Positions 7,993 through 15,575 of a DNA stretch of 43,385 nt are shown in pieces (position 1 is the stretch's first letter; each line of letters opens with the position of its first letter). A program made the position numbers and the translations under genes. Source of the DNA: Planctomycetota bacterium (GTDB taxonomy: Bacteria > Planctomycetota > Planctomycetia > Planctomycetales > Planctomycetaceae); assembly GCA_027623235.1 (NCBI GenBank), contig JAQBVJ010000058.1, positions 1 through 43,385 on the forward strand, read 5' to 3'. The notes beneath the pieces were generated by a model, which saw nothing but the letters and a program-made list of their open reading frames with translations, was not told where the DNA came from and ran no database searches.

Positions 7993-8105
7993 GAAAAGGC
8001 TCTGCAGCGAGTATTTTTCGGGCCACAATTTGTAATCGACATGACGAATTCTGTCGTGGCGGGATTTTCGAACGATCAGACCGGGAGGGAGAGGCCAGCA
8101 TGACC

Positions 8106-8243
8106 GTAGGCAGATTTCTCCGAAATCCGCAGTGTTGACGGGTCGCAACCTCTCAACAGGAGCAATTCAAAAACCAAACGTTGATCACGCGGGCTTTAAG
8201 TTGCCCGCCGAAAGACAGGCGGATTTCGGAGAAATCCGCCTAC
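8106..8243. repeat. REP-type inverted pair, GTAGGCGGATTTC family
   Basis: Arms 8106-8130 and 8219-8243 are 25-nt reverse complements with one mismatch. Each starts GTAGG and contains the palindrome GGATTTC-TCC-GAAATCC. It occupies the region between the divergent MoaD-like gene and the sulfatase gene, so any promoters there lie within or beside it. Confidence 0.85.
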
Positions 8244-8350
8244 ATTCGTGTTGGCAGCGGTGGCCTCGCCTCTCGATGCGCTCTTCTCCCGGGGCAGGGT
8301 GGTTATCATGGACAGCCTTTCGAATTTCTCCCTGAGATGGCGAGTGTCCC

Positions 8351-9832
8351 ATGCGTGCTTTGTTGCCACTCAGACCGGTTCTTAAGTCGTCATTTCTGAT
8401 CGTGTTTCTCGCCAGTGTCCTGCTGGTGGAGTCGATCGGCTTCACGGCAGAGGCGCGGCCGAATGTGCTGCTCATCATGGCGGACGATCATGGGTATGCG
8501 GACCTTGGGTGTGCGGGGCTCGCCGATGACGTGCGGACTCCGAATCTTGATCGGCTGGCGGAGCAGGGAACCCGGTTTTTGCAGGCGTATGCGACCTCGC
8601 CGATCTGCAATGCGTCACGGGCCGGGCTGATCACCGGGTGCCATCCGGCTCGCCAGGGAATCTTCTGGTACGGCGGCATTGGAATTCAGCGCGCGGACCT
8701 GCCGACGATTGCCGAGCTGCTCAAAAAGGCGGGATACGCCAACGGGTACTTCGGCAAGTTTCATTACGGAGGAGAGAAAGCTCACTCCGTTGACAGTCGC
8801 AGCTTCCCGATGAATCACGGCTTCAAAACGTTTTACGGTTTCGGCGGCGGCCGGAAGCACTACCTCGTTCATTCAGCCGAAGCGGAATCCACATTTCGTC
8901 TCATCCAGAAGGAGCAGGCTCGGCCAGGAGCGAGCCTCGAACAGGGAGCCATGTGGCGGAACAGGCGACAGGTCGATCAGCGCGGTTTCTCGACGGAGCT
9001 GTTTGGCGAGGAGGCTCGCACTTTCATCGAGAAGAACCGCGACAAACCGTTCTTCGTCCAGCTGTCGTTTAACGCCGTGCACAATTTCACGCATCAACTG
9101 CCCGAGGAATATCTGAAAGCCCACAACTTGAAGGGCTATTACGACTGGGACGCGGCCAGCGAGGATTACGACGAGTGGTACCGCCGCGGTCGCAGGCCGA
9201 ACAACCCGGAGGGGCGGGCTCACTACCTCGGGCAGCTCCACTTTCTGGACGTTGAGGTCGGACGCGTCTTGAACTACCTCGACCAGACCGGGCTGCGCGA
9301 AAACACACTCGTCATCTACATCGGCGACAACGGCGGTTCGACGCCGATCTACGCGAACAACGGCCCGCTTCGCGGCAGCAAGTACACGCTCTACGAAGGT
9401 GGCCTGCGAGTTCCGTTGATCATCTCCTGGCCAGGCAAAGTGCAGCAGAGCCGGCTGTCCGGCAACGTGGTGAGCGCGATGGACCTCTTCCCGACAATCT
9501 GCGCCGCGACCGGAATCGAGCTCCCGGACAACCTCGACGGTCAGAACATCCTTCCCCTGCTGACGGGAGAGGAGCCATCACTTCAGCACGAGACTTTGTT
9601 CTGGGATACCGGTCACGAATCTGCGATTCGACAGGGCCAATGGAAGTTCCGCTCGACAAAAAACAACGAGCATGCGGAGCGCCAGGGAGTCGCCCTGGAC
9701 CTCGGCGAATTCCTGCACGATCTCGACGCCGACCCCGGCGAGACGCGCAACCTGACCGCCGAGCACCCGGCCGTCGTGGCTCGGTTGAAGAAGCTCCACG
9801 CCGACTGGCGATCCAGCCTGGAGGACCACTGA
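8351..9832 (+). CDS. Secreted arylsulfatase-family sulfatase
   Basis: A 493-residue type I sulfatase that hydrolyses sulfate esters, most likely on sulfated polysaccharides. A hydrophobic segment at about residues 13-30 acts as signal peptide or anchor. The metal-binding LIMADDHG motif has D45 and D46. The formylglycine site reads C86-N-A-S-R90, a Cys-type C-x-A/P-x-R motif followed by AGLITG, so maturation by a formylglycine-generating enzyme is expected. The IGDNGG and NNGPLRGSKYTLYEGGLRVP segments are the conserved C-terminal metal and substrate core. Length fits the family. No strong ribosome binding site precedes the start. Sulfatases are highly amplified in planctomycetes. No glycosidase or carbohydrate importer adjoins it. 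Confidence 0.93.
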   Translation: MRALLPLRPVLKSSFLIVFLASVLLVESIGFTAEARPNVLLIMADDHGYADLGCAGLADDVRTPNLDRLAEQGTRFLQAYATSPICNASRAGLITGCHPARQGIFWYGGIGIQRADLPTIAELLKKAGYANGYFGKFHYGGEKAHSVDSRSFPMNHGFKTFYGFGGGRKHYLVHSAEAESTFRLIQKEQARPGASLEQGAMWRNRRQVDQRGFSTELFGEEARTFIEKNRDKPFFVQLSFNAVHNFTHQLPEEYLKAHNLKGYYDWDAASEDYDEWYRRGRRPNNPEGRAHYLGQLHFLDVEVGRVLNYLDQTGLRENTLVIYIGDNGGSTPIYANNGPLRGSKYTLYEGGLRVPLIISWPGKVQQSRLSGNVVSAMDLFPTICAATGIELPDNLDGQNILPLLTGEEPSLQHETLFWDTGHESAIRQGQWKFRSTKNNEHAERQGVALDLGEFLHDLDADPGETRNLTAEHPAVVARLKKLHADWRSSLEDH

Positions 9833-9937
9833 AGTGGCAAACGCTGTCTCAAGCAGAACCAGGCGGGCCGCAGCGTGTCAGGCCCGTCGAGGGCTGCCTC
9901 GCCTTAATTGGATTCGTCAAACCCGTCGAATCGAGGT

Positions 9938-9966
9938 TTGACCGTCGCGCACAGCCTGCGTATGAT
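9938..9966 (+). promoter_or_regulatory. Sigma-70-type promoter of the cimA leader
   Basis: TTGACC at 9938-9943 and TATGAT at 9961-9966 are separated by exactly 17 nt. Transcription would start near A9973, only about 16 nt before the leader peptide start codon. Both boxes differ from consensus by one base, making this the best promoter seen in the window. Confidence 0.75.
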
Positions 9967-9988
9967 CGCCGGACCTCAGGAGAAACCA

Positions 9989-10078
9989 ATGCTGCTGAAT
10001 TTGACCCTCGCCGCCGCTGATCGAGCTGGAATCGCCGGGATTCCCGCTGGCATCATTATTATTAACACCACCTGTTAG
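9989..10078 (+). CDS. Isoleucine-rich leader peptide of the cimA attenuator
   Basis: A 29-codon open frame starting ATG at 9989 with an AGGAG ribosome binding site at 9978-9982 and ending TAG at 10076-10078. It begins MLLNLTLAAAD and ends GIIIINTTC. Six of its 29 codons are Ile, including four in a row at 10052-10063 (ATC ATT ATT ATT). The Ile run sits 4 nt before the 5' arm of a hairpin that overlaps the leader stop. The position between a good promoter and a strong terminator, upstream of an isoleucine-pathway gene, identifies it as an attenuation leader. It is too short to be found by normal gene callers. It is not expected to have a function as a protein. Confidence 0.82.
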   Translation: MLLNLTLAAADRAGIAGIPAGIIIINTTC

Positions 10079-10136
10079 GTGGCGGCTCCTGGGATCACAC
10101 GAAAATTGATCGTTAATAACCCTCAGGTCGCCGACC
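10068..10136 (+). promoter_or_regulatory. Alternative RNA structures of the isoleucine attenuator
   Basis: A pause hairpin pairs CCACC (10068-10072) with GGTGG (10078-10082). The same 3' strand extended, GGTGGCG (10078-10084), can instead pair with CGCCGACC (10129-10136) with one bulged G, which would disrupt the terminator. A ribosome stalled on the Ile codons would cover CCACC and favour the antiterminator. A ribosome reaching the stop codon would cover GGTGG and favour termination. Confidence 0.65.
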
Positions 10137-10152
10137 TGAGGGTTTTTCTTTT
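10118..10152 (+). terminator. Intrinsic terminator of the cimA leader
   Basis: A perfect stem of 12 bp, AACCCTCAGGTC at 10118-10129 with its complement at 10133-10144, has a 3-nt loop (GCC) and a T-rich tail TTTTTCTTTT at 10143-10152. It lies 92 nt before the cimA start codon, so it acts as an attenuator rather than an end-of-gene terminator. Confidence 0.9.
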
Positions 10153-10244
10153 GTCTGTTGCCCGTGTCGAGTGAAGAGTCAAACGCCTTTCACCGACACT
10201 GACTGAAAACACTTTCATCCCTCACCCCATGCCACTTTGCCATC

Positions 10245-11855
10245 ATGAAAATTCAAATCTACGACACGACTCTTCGAGACGGCAGCCAGGGCGAGGGTGT
10301 GAACTTCTCGCTCCAGGACAAGCTGCTGATCGCCCGCAGGCTGGACGAGATCGGCTTTCAGTACATTGAAGGTGGCTACCCGCTTTCCAACCCGAAGGAC
10401 GCGGAGTTCTTTCAGCGGGCCGCTGACATGGACTGGCAGCACGCGAAGATTTCCGCGTTCGGCATGACACGACGCAAAGCGATCGGGGCGGACCAGGACA
10501 TCGGCATGCTCGCGCTGCGGGACTCAAAAGCGCCTGTATGCACGGTCGTCGGCAAGACGTGGGATCTGCACGTGACCGAGGTGTTGCGTGTCGATGAGGC
10601 GGAAAACCTGGCCATGATCACCGACTCGGTGGGCTTCCTCGCCGGAGAAGGTCGAGAGGTCATTTACGATGCCGAGCATTTCTTTGACGGCTACCTCGCT
10701 AATTCCGAGTTCGCTTTGAAGACGATCAAAGCGGCCGAAGAAGCCGGAGCGACCCTCGCCTGTCTGTGCGACACCAATGGCGGGCGGCTTCCCGAAGAGA
10801 TCGCAGAGGCCGTGCTCGCCGCCCGCAGCGTTTTGTCGATCCCGGTCGGAATTCACTGTCACAACGACAGCGACCTGTCCGTGGCGAACACGCTGGCCGG
10901 AGTCGACAACGGAGCGATTCAGGTCCAGGGCACGATCAACGGGATTGGTGAGCGGTGCGGCAATGCGTGCCTGCTGAGCGCGGTTGCGAATCTGGCCCTC
11001 AAGAAAAAGGGGTACGAAGTCCTGAAGGAAGGTTCGCTGGCACGTCTGGCGGAACTCTCACGCTATGTTTACGAACTGGCGAACATGAACTTCCGCAACA
11101 ATCAGCCGTTCGTCGGTCGCAGCGCGTTCGCTCACAAAGGCGGCATGCACGTTCACGCGATCAACCGGATTGCCGAAAGCTACGAGCACATTAATCCGGA
11201 ACTGGTCGGCAACGAGCGACGCGTGCTCGTGAGCGAACTGTCCGGTCGGTCGAACATCGTGGCCAAAGCGACGCAGTACCAGATCCAGCATGATGCCGAA
11301 TTAATGACGAAGATTCTGGAGCGGGTTCAGGATTTGGAGGCGGTCGGCTATCAGTTTGAGGCCGCTGAAGCGTCTTTCGATCTGCTCATCAAGAAAGTTG
11401 CGGGCACTTACGTGCCGAAATTCAAACGCGTCCATTTTCGAGTGAACGTCGAGTCGCTTGCCGACAAGCCCGCAGAAACTGAAGCCACGATCAAACTGCT
11501 GGTCGAAGGCGAAGAAGTTCACGTCGTGGGTGAGGGAGACGGCCCTGTCAACGCTCTGGACGCCGCGCTTCGCAAGGCTCTGCTGCCGGTTTACCCGAGC
11601 CTCGGGGAAATGCACCTGGTGGACTACAAAGTCCGCGTCATCAACTCGGCCGAAGGCACCGCCGCGCGAGTCCGCGTCGTCATCGAGAGTCAGGACGACG
11701 ACGATATCTGGACGACGGTGGGCGTCTCGGAAAATATCATCGAAGCCAGCTGGCTGGCGCTCGTCGACAGCGTTGAGTACAAGCTGTTGAAAGATCAGGG
11801 CGAAATTGCGAGCGGAGAAACGTCCTCTGCGAATCTGTCCGCAGCTCGCAGTTGA
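10245..11855 (+). CDS. cimA: (R)-citramalate synthase
   Basis: Condenses pyruvate with acetyl-CoA to (R)-citramalate, the first step of the threonine-independent route to 2-oxobutyrate and isoleucine. The N-terminal TIM barrel carries the LeuA-family signature YDTTLRDGSQGEGVNFS with the catalytic Arg-Asp. The metal ligands lie in HCHND, and the NGIGERCGNA loop is intact. The C-terminal third is the regulatory domain shared with LeuA/CimA, which binds the feedback amino acid. Length (536) and the QGEGVNFS variant fit the CimA type rather than isopropylmalate synthase, where GEQSPG is typical. No strong Shine-Dalgarno precedes the start. Expression appears controlled by the upstream Ile-codon attenuator, which independently supports the isoleucine assignment. 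Confidence 0.93.
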   Translation: MKIQIYDTTLRDGSQGEGVNFSLQDKLLIARRLDEIGFQYIEGGYPLSNPKDAEFFQRAADMDWQHAKISAFGMTRRKAIGADQDIGMLALRDSKAPVCTVVGKTWDLHVTEVLRVDEAENLAMITDSVGFLAGEGREVIYDAEHFFDGYLANSEFALKTIKAAEEAGATLACLCDTNGGRLPEEIAEAVLAARSVLSIPVGIHCHNDSDLSVANTLAGVDNGAIQVQGTINGIGERCGNACLLSAVANLALKKKGYEVLKEGSLARLAELSRYVYELANMNFRNNQPFVGRSAFAHKGGMHVHAINRIAESYEHINPELVGNERRVLVSELSGRSNIVAKATQYQIQHDAELMTKILERVQDLEAVGYQFEAAEASFDLLIKKVAGTYVPKFKRVHFRVNVESLADKPAETEATIKLLVEGEEVHVVGEGDGPVNALDAALRKALLPVYPSLGEMHLVDYKVRVINSAEGTAARVRVVIESQDDDDIWTTVGVSENIIEASWLALVDSVEYKLLKDQGEIASGETSSANLSAARS

Positions 11856-11887
11856 TCCACTGGCGGTGTGTTGAAAAAGCAAAGTGG

Positions 11888-11910
11888 CACGGCCTTCCAG
11901 GCCGTGATTT
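11888..11910 (+). terminator. Possible cimA terminator hairpin
   Basis: An 8-bp stem CACGGCCT-TCC-AGGCCGTG at 11888-11906 followed by only a short ATTTA, 33 nt after the cimA stop. The stem is good but the T-run is weak. Confidence 0.4.
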
Positions 11911-11922
11911 ACTGGGAACAGT

Positions 11923-12177
11923 CATGGGCAGGATGCCAATAGTGTTCTGCACGGTTCTTGCCTGACGATGCGCTACGCAGTTTGATGACACAGAGTCGTT
12001 TAACGTTGAGCCGCAGGCGAAAATTGGGGCATGGCGGCGCTTTGGAAACAAGTCCGAGGGGGGCGGCGATGTCGCGGTGGTTCATCGCGAGCTCCGCCAC
12101 CGAAGTTCTCGCCTGCGGCTCAACGTTAAACGACCGACGCAGATGCCGTGCCGAACAGTATTGGCAGAATGCCCATG
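11923..12177. repeat. Nested inverted-repeat element downstream of cimA
   Basis: Outer arms 11923-11954 and 12146-12177 (32 nt) pair with about five mismatches. Inner arms 11995-12020 and 12109-12134 are a perfect 26-nt inverted repeat containing GTTGAGCCGCAGGCGA. The roughly 255-bp unit has no coding frame that I can support and looks like a non-autonomous element or a composite of two repeats. It fills most of the 11856-12271 gap; nothing else is seen there apart from the hairpin at 11888-11906. Confidence 0.75.
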
Positions 12178-12271
12178 CCACGTTTTTAACGGGCTGCTCA
12201 GGGAATAATGTTGAAGTGAGGCGCATCCCTTCCTAACGATCTGCATTTAACTTCAGACTCGCCTGGAATTT

Positions 12272-12949
12272 ATGATGAGCACACCACGAATCTGCGTGAT
12301 TCTCGGAGGTCTGGCCGCAGCGGGAGCTGTTCTGGGAGGTGTCTTTGGCGCGGTTGTTGGGCTGGTCGCGCCCGGCTACTACCTCACGATGTTCGGCAAG
12401 GAAGCGGGAGTGGACTTCAATCCGATTGAGGTCGGGCTGGGCCTCGGAGCCGGGCAGGGGGGCGCAGCCGGCTTCGTGCTGGGCCTCGTCGTGACAGGAA
12501 TCTTTGCGTGGCGAGCTGCCAGTCTGACTGCCGACAGTTCGCAGTCTGAAGCGACGCCGGACGTTGGGTCGAGCTGGAAGCTTTTGCGGGCTGCGAAGCT
12601 GATCGGATTTGCGTTGCTTCTTGTGTTTACCTCCGGCGTTTCGTTTCTGGCCGGTGGAATCGCCGGTCAGTCGGACCTTTACCGGCGGCGCGCCGCTCAC
12701 GAAACGTGTCTCGTCGAGGAACGATTGAACGAGGTCAGTCAGGGTGGCGAGTTCACGCGGATTGAGTTTTCGCACACCAGCAATGGCTTTGTGTCGCTGT
12801 CCGGGTCGGTCGCCTCGAAATCGGATTTCGATCGCATGTACCGAGAGCTGCAGGATCTGTTCGGGACCGAACGAGCGAACGATCTTTCTGCGAGGGTTGC
12901 GATTTCTCCCTCAGTCGGGCCGGTCTCAGAAGTGATGCCGGCGCAATAA
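12272..12949 (+). CDS. Small membrane protein of unknown function
   Basis: A 225-residue protein not recognised as a known family. Three hydrophobic segments are visible at about residues 8-35, 58-80 and 110-130, the first two very rich in Gly and Ala. A soluble C-terminal region of about 90 residues follows. It includes a GFVSLSGSVASKSDFDRMYREL stretch with a faint resemblance to BON-like domains; this is not enough for a call. The start may be either of two adjacent ATG codons. It stands alone between the repeat element downstream of cimA and a convergent SDR gene. Confidence 0.75.
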   Translation: MMSTPRICVILGGLAAAGAVLGGVFGAVVGLVAPGYYLTMFGKEAGVDFNPIEVGLGLGAGQGGAAGFVLGLVVTGIFAWRAASLTADSSQSEATPDVGSSWKLLRAAKLIGFALLLVFTSGVSFLAGGIAGQSDLYRRRAAHETCLVEERLNEVSQGGEFTRIEFSHTSNGFVSLSGSVASKSDFDRMYRELQDLFGTERANDLSARVAISPSVGPVSEVMPAQ

Positions 12950-12982
12950 AAAAGCCCCTTTCCTCATCGGAGAAAAGGGGCT
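12948..12982 (-). terminator. Intrinsic terminator for the SDR gene
   Basis: A 13-bp stem with one mismatch (12953-12965 with 12970-12982, AGCCCCTTT core) is followed on the reverse strand by six T residues (A-run 12948-12953). It overlaps the stop codon region of the convergent membrane-protein gene. Confidence 0.85.
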
Positions 12983-12998
12983 GAACTGGTGCCTGCCT

Positions 12999-13928
12999 CT
13001 ACGCGACGCGGGTCACTGCCGCGGATTCGGTTCGAAGCTGCTTGAGGTAACCATTCTCCCGCTGTTCGAGAAACCGCTCGATGCCTTCATCGATGATCGG
13101 CATCGAAACGCCGAGCAGGCGTCTTGCCTTGCGGCTGTTGAGCATCGTCTCTCCACGACCGAATCCGGTGACCGGCCTGGAAAGGCGGGCACGCTGGTCG
13201 AAGTCCGGTGCCGGCAGATTCATGGCGGCTGCAAGCTGAGCGGCAAACTGACACGGGTTGATTCTCTCTGCTCCGCCCGCGTGCAGAGGTCCTGCCTGGC
13301 CGGCCTCCCAGGCTTTCAGCAGAATCGCAGCGAGGTCTGACGCGAGGATCGGCGAGGCGTAACGGAGCGGGTCCAGGTCGGGCGTCGTTCCATTCTCAAG
13401 GCTGGTCAGAATCGTTTCGGCGAACCCTGGAGAATTCTCGCTGGAGCTCCATCCAAAGACGTTTGTCCGAACCACCAGAGCGTTCGGGCAGACCTGCCTG
13501 ACGTCCGCTTCGGTCTGGCGAATCAGTTCCGCCTGCGGTGTCTCGCAGAAGTGCGAGTCTTTTTCGGCGTGAGACATCCACGGTCCGGTGAAGATGGCGT
13601 CTGAGGAAACAAAAGTGAAACCGGCTTCAAACTGACTGGCCGCTTTGGCCCAGGCGATCGCTGCCTGGTCCTCAATTCCAGTTGACGGAGCGGCGTCCCA
13701 ACTGGATGTTGCGGCCGCGCCGCAGAAGACAATCTGATCAGGACGTTCCGTCTGGACAATCTGCGAGACGGTTGCCTGGTCGAATCGACGAAGTTGAGCG
13801 ATGCGGCAATTCTCAATTTGAACGGCCGGCGAACTGGTGAGACCGACAGTCTCAAATCCCGGAGCCAGTACCGCCGCCAGGTTTGCACCGGCAACACTCT
13901 CGACACCAACGATTAAAACTTTTTCCAT
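12999..13928 (-). CDS. Degenerate RmlD-like SDR-family protein
   Basis: A 309-residue extended-SDR protein resembling dTDP-4-dehydrorhamnose reductase, with FVSSDAIFTG, VVRTNVFGW and the substrate-domain segment around YASPILASDLA. However, the nucleotide-binding loop reads VGVESVAG instead of GxxGxxG, and the catalytic YxxxK position reads around AELIRQTEAD, lacking both Tyr and Lys. It is therefore probably not an active reductase and may have a binding or regulatory role, as MAT2B does in animals. The start at 13928 has GGAGG 9 nt upstream; a GTG at 13934 is less well placed. It is divergent from a nucleotide-sugar dehydrogenase, so a link to polysaccharide synthesis is possible. An intrinsic terminator follows. 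Confidence 0.8.
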   Translation of the reverse strand: MEKVLIVGVESVAGANLAAVLAPGFETVGLTSSPAVQIENCRIAQLRRFDQATVSQIVQTERPDQIVFCGAAATSSWDAAPSTGIEDQAAIAWAKAASQFEAGFTFVSSDAIFTGPWMSHAEKDSHFCETPQAELIRQTEADVRQVCPNALVVRTNVFGWSSSENSPGFAETILTSLENGTTPDLDPLRYASPILASDLAAILLKAWEAGQAGPLHAGGAERINPCQFAAQLAAAMNLPAPDFDQRARLSRPVTGFGRGETMLNSRKARRLLGVSMPIIDEGIERFLEQRENGYLKQLRTESAAVTRVA

Positions 13929-14100
13929 TTGCACCCGCCTCCCTGCGTCTGGTGCTGAAGTATTCCGGCAGCGGCGTCTGGAAAACCCGGTTGCCGGAAA
14001 CCGATTCCTCGTGAACCGGTTGTGTCAAAGCCGGGCGAGTATAGGTCGATCAAGAAAAACCGGCCAAGACCGATCTGAGGTCAGTTTGGCGAATCACGAA

Positions 14101-14129
14101 TTGTCGCTCTGGAATGTCACTGTTACTAT
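14101..14129 (+). promoter_or_regulatory. Candidate promoter of the nucleotide-sugar dehydrogenase
   Basis: TTGTCG at 14101-14106 and TACTAT at 14124-14129 with 17-nt spacing, in the gap between divergent genes, about 80 nt upstream of the start codon. The match is moderate. Confidence 0.35.
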
Positions 14130-14208
14130 CCCGCGCGACACATTGCTGTCTGGAAATCTCGGCCGCACCGGATGCGGTTTTCGCTTTCAATTCACGGATG
14201 GTTGGTTC

Positions 14209-15528
14209 ATGAGCAGCACTCTCGAAGAACGGATTCGCGACAAGTCGGCCCTCGTCGGCATCATTGGCCTGGGCTATGTCGGGCTGCCGTTGATGATGGC
14301 GTTTGTCAAAGCAGGATTTCGCACGATCGGTTTTGACGTCGACCAGAACAAAGTCGACATGCTCAGAGCCGGGAAGAGCTACATCAAGCACATTGACGCC
14401 GCGCAGATCGCGAAGCTGGTCAAGGCAGGCCAGTTCGATCCGACCGCCGATCTGACTCGACTGGCGGAAGCCGATTGCCTGCTGATCTGCGTGCCGACCC
14501 CGCTCAACGAGAGCCGCGACCCGGACCTCAGCTATGTCGAGGGGACGACCTGGGCGATCTCCAATGTGCTGCGTCCGGGGCAGCTTGTCATTCTGGAAAG
14601 CACGACGTACCCGACGACGACCCGCGACGTCATGCTGCCGATCCTCGAAAAGAGCGGCCTGAAACCCGGCGAGGATTTCTTCCTGGCCTACAGTCCCGAG
14701 CGGGAAGATCCCGGCAATCCGGATTTCTCGGCCGCGGGCATTCCCAAAGTCGTCGGCGGTCTCGATGCGAAAAGTTGCGAGCTGGCCGAGGCGCTCTACT
14801 CGCACGCGATCGTGCAGATTATTTCCGTCAGCAGTCTGGAAGTGGCCGAGGCCTGCAAAATCCTTGAGAACACGTACCGCGCGGTCAACATCGCACTCGT
14901 CAACGAGCTGAAGGTTCTGTTTGACCGGATGGGCATCGACGTGTGGGAGGTCATCGACGCGGCGAAGACGAAGCCGTTTGGCTTTCAGGCGTTTTACCCC
15001 GGACCGGGACTCGGCGGGCACTGCATACCCATCGACCCGTTTTATCTGACGTGGCTGGCTCGAAAGCAGGGGCTCACGACGCGGTTCATCGAGCTGGCTG
15101 GAGAAGTGAACTCCCGCATGCCGGGCTACGTGATTTCTCAGTTGATGGAATTTCTCAATGAGCAGGGCAAGGCGCTCAAGGGGAGTCGCATTTGTGTTCT
15201 CGGCGTCGCCTATAAAAAGAACGTGGACGATCCGCGGGAAAGCCCGTCGTTTGTGCTGATGGAGGAACTCCTCGCCCGCGGTGCCGAACTGACCTACAAC
15301 GACCCGCACGTGCCGTCGTTGCCGAAGACGCGGCACCACGATCTGCCGGCGATGACCAGCCAGGAGTTGACGCCGGAGTTCCTCGCGTCGCAGGACTGCG
15401 TGCTGCTGGCGACGGACCATTCGGCCTACGACTGCGACTTCATCGTGAAGCACTCGCAAATGGTGCTCGACACGCGAAACGCGACAAAGGACGTTGCGGA
15501 AGGTCGTGAAAAAATCCGCAAGGCATAA
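14209..15528 (+). CDS. UDP/GDP-sugar 6-dehydrogenase, WbpA-like
   Basis: A 439-residue NAD-dependent four-electron dehydrogenase that oxidises C6 of a nucleotide sugar to the uronate, most like the UDP-N-acetylglucosamine/UDP-ManNAc type. The Rossmann motif GIIGLGYVGLP spans residues 17-27. Catalytic C272 lies in GPGLGGHCIPIDPFYL. The C-terminal UDP-binding domain includes GVAYKKNVDDPRESP. The frame is open upstream to 13837, but conserved sequence starts at MSSTLEERIRDKSALVGIIG, so the start at 14209 is chosen. The product feeds capsule, O-antigen or holdfast polysaccharide synthesis in the cytoplasm. No glycosyltransferase adjoins it. The exact sugar is not determinable here. Confidence 0.93.
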   Translation: MSSTLEERIRDKSALVGIIGLGYVGLPLMMAFVKAGFRTIGFDVDQNKVDMLRAGKSYIKHIDAAQIAKLVKAGQFDPTADLTRLAEADCLLICVPTPLNESRDPDLSYVEGTTWAISNVLRPGQLVILESTTYPTTTRDVMLPILEKSGLKPGEDFFLAYSPEREDPGNPDFSAAGIPKVVGGLDAKSCELAEALYSHAIVQIISVSSLEVAEACKILENTYRAVNIALVNELKVLFDRMGIDVWEVIDAAKTKPFGFQAFYPGPGLGGHCIPIDPFYLTWLARKQGLTTRFIELAGEVNSRMPGYVISQLMEFLNEQGKALKGSRICVLGVAYKKNVDDPRESPSFVLMEELLARGAELTYNDPHVPSLPKTRHHDLPAMTSQELTPEFLASQDCVLLATDHSAYDCDFIVKHSQMVLDTRNATKDVAEGREKIRKA

Positions 15529-15575
15529 GGACGGCCGGAAAGAAGGGCGACGATGGTGGGCAAAATCGTATTGAG

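Noticed and set aside
7993..8148. N-terminal extension of the MoaD/ThiS-like protein
   Set aside because: It translates through a REP-type repeat and would make the carrier far longer than its family; the ATG at 7992 gives the expected 92 residues.
10119..10152. The strong hairpin as the sulfatase gene terminator
   Set aside because: It lies almost 290 bp beyond the sulfatase stop and downstream of a separate promoter and leader peptide, so an attenuator role fits better, although it could also stop read-through.
13837..14208. Upstream extension of the nucleotide-sugar dehydrogenase frame
   Set aside because: The extension overlaps the divergent SDR gene and shows no family similarity; conserved sequence begins at the ATG at 14209.
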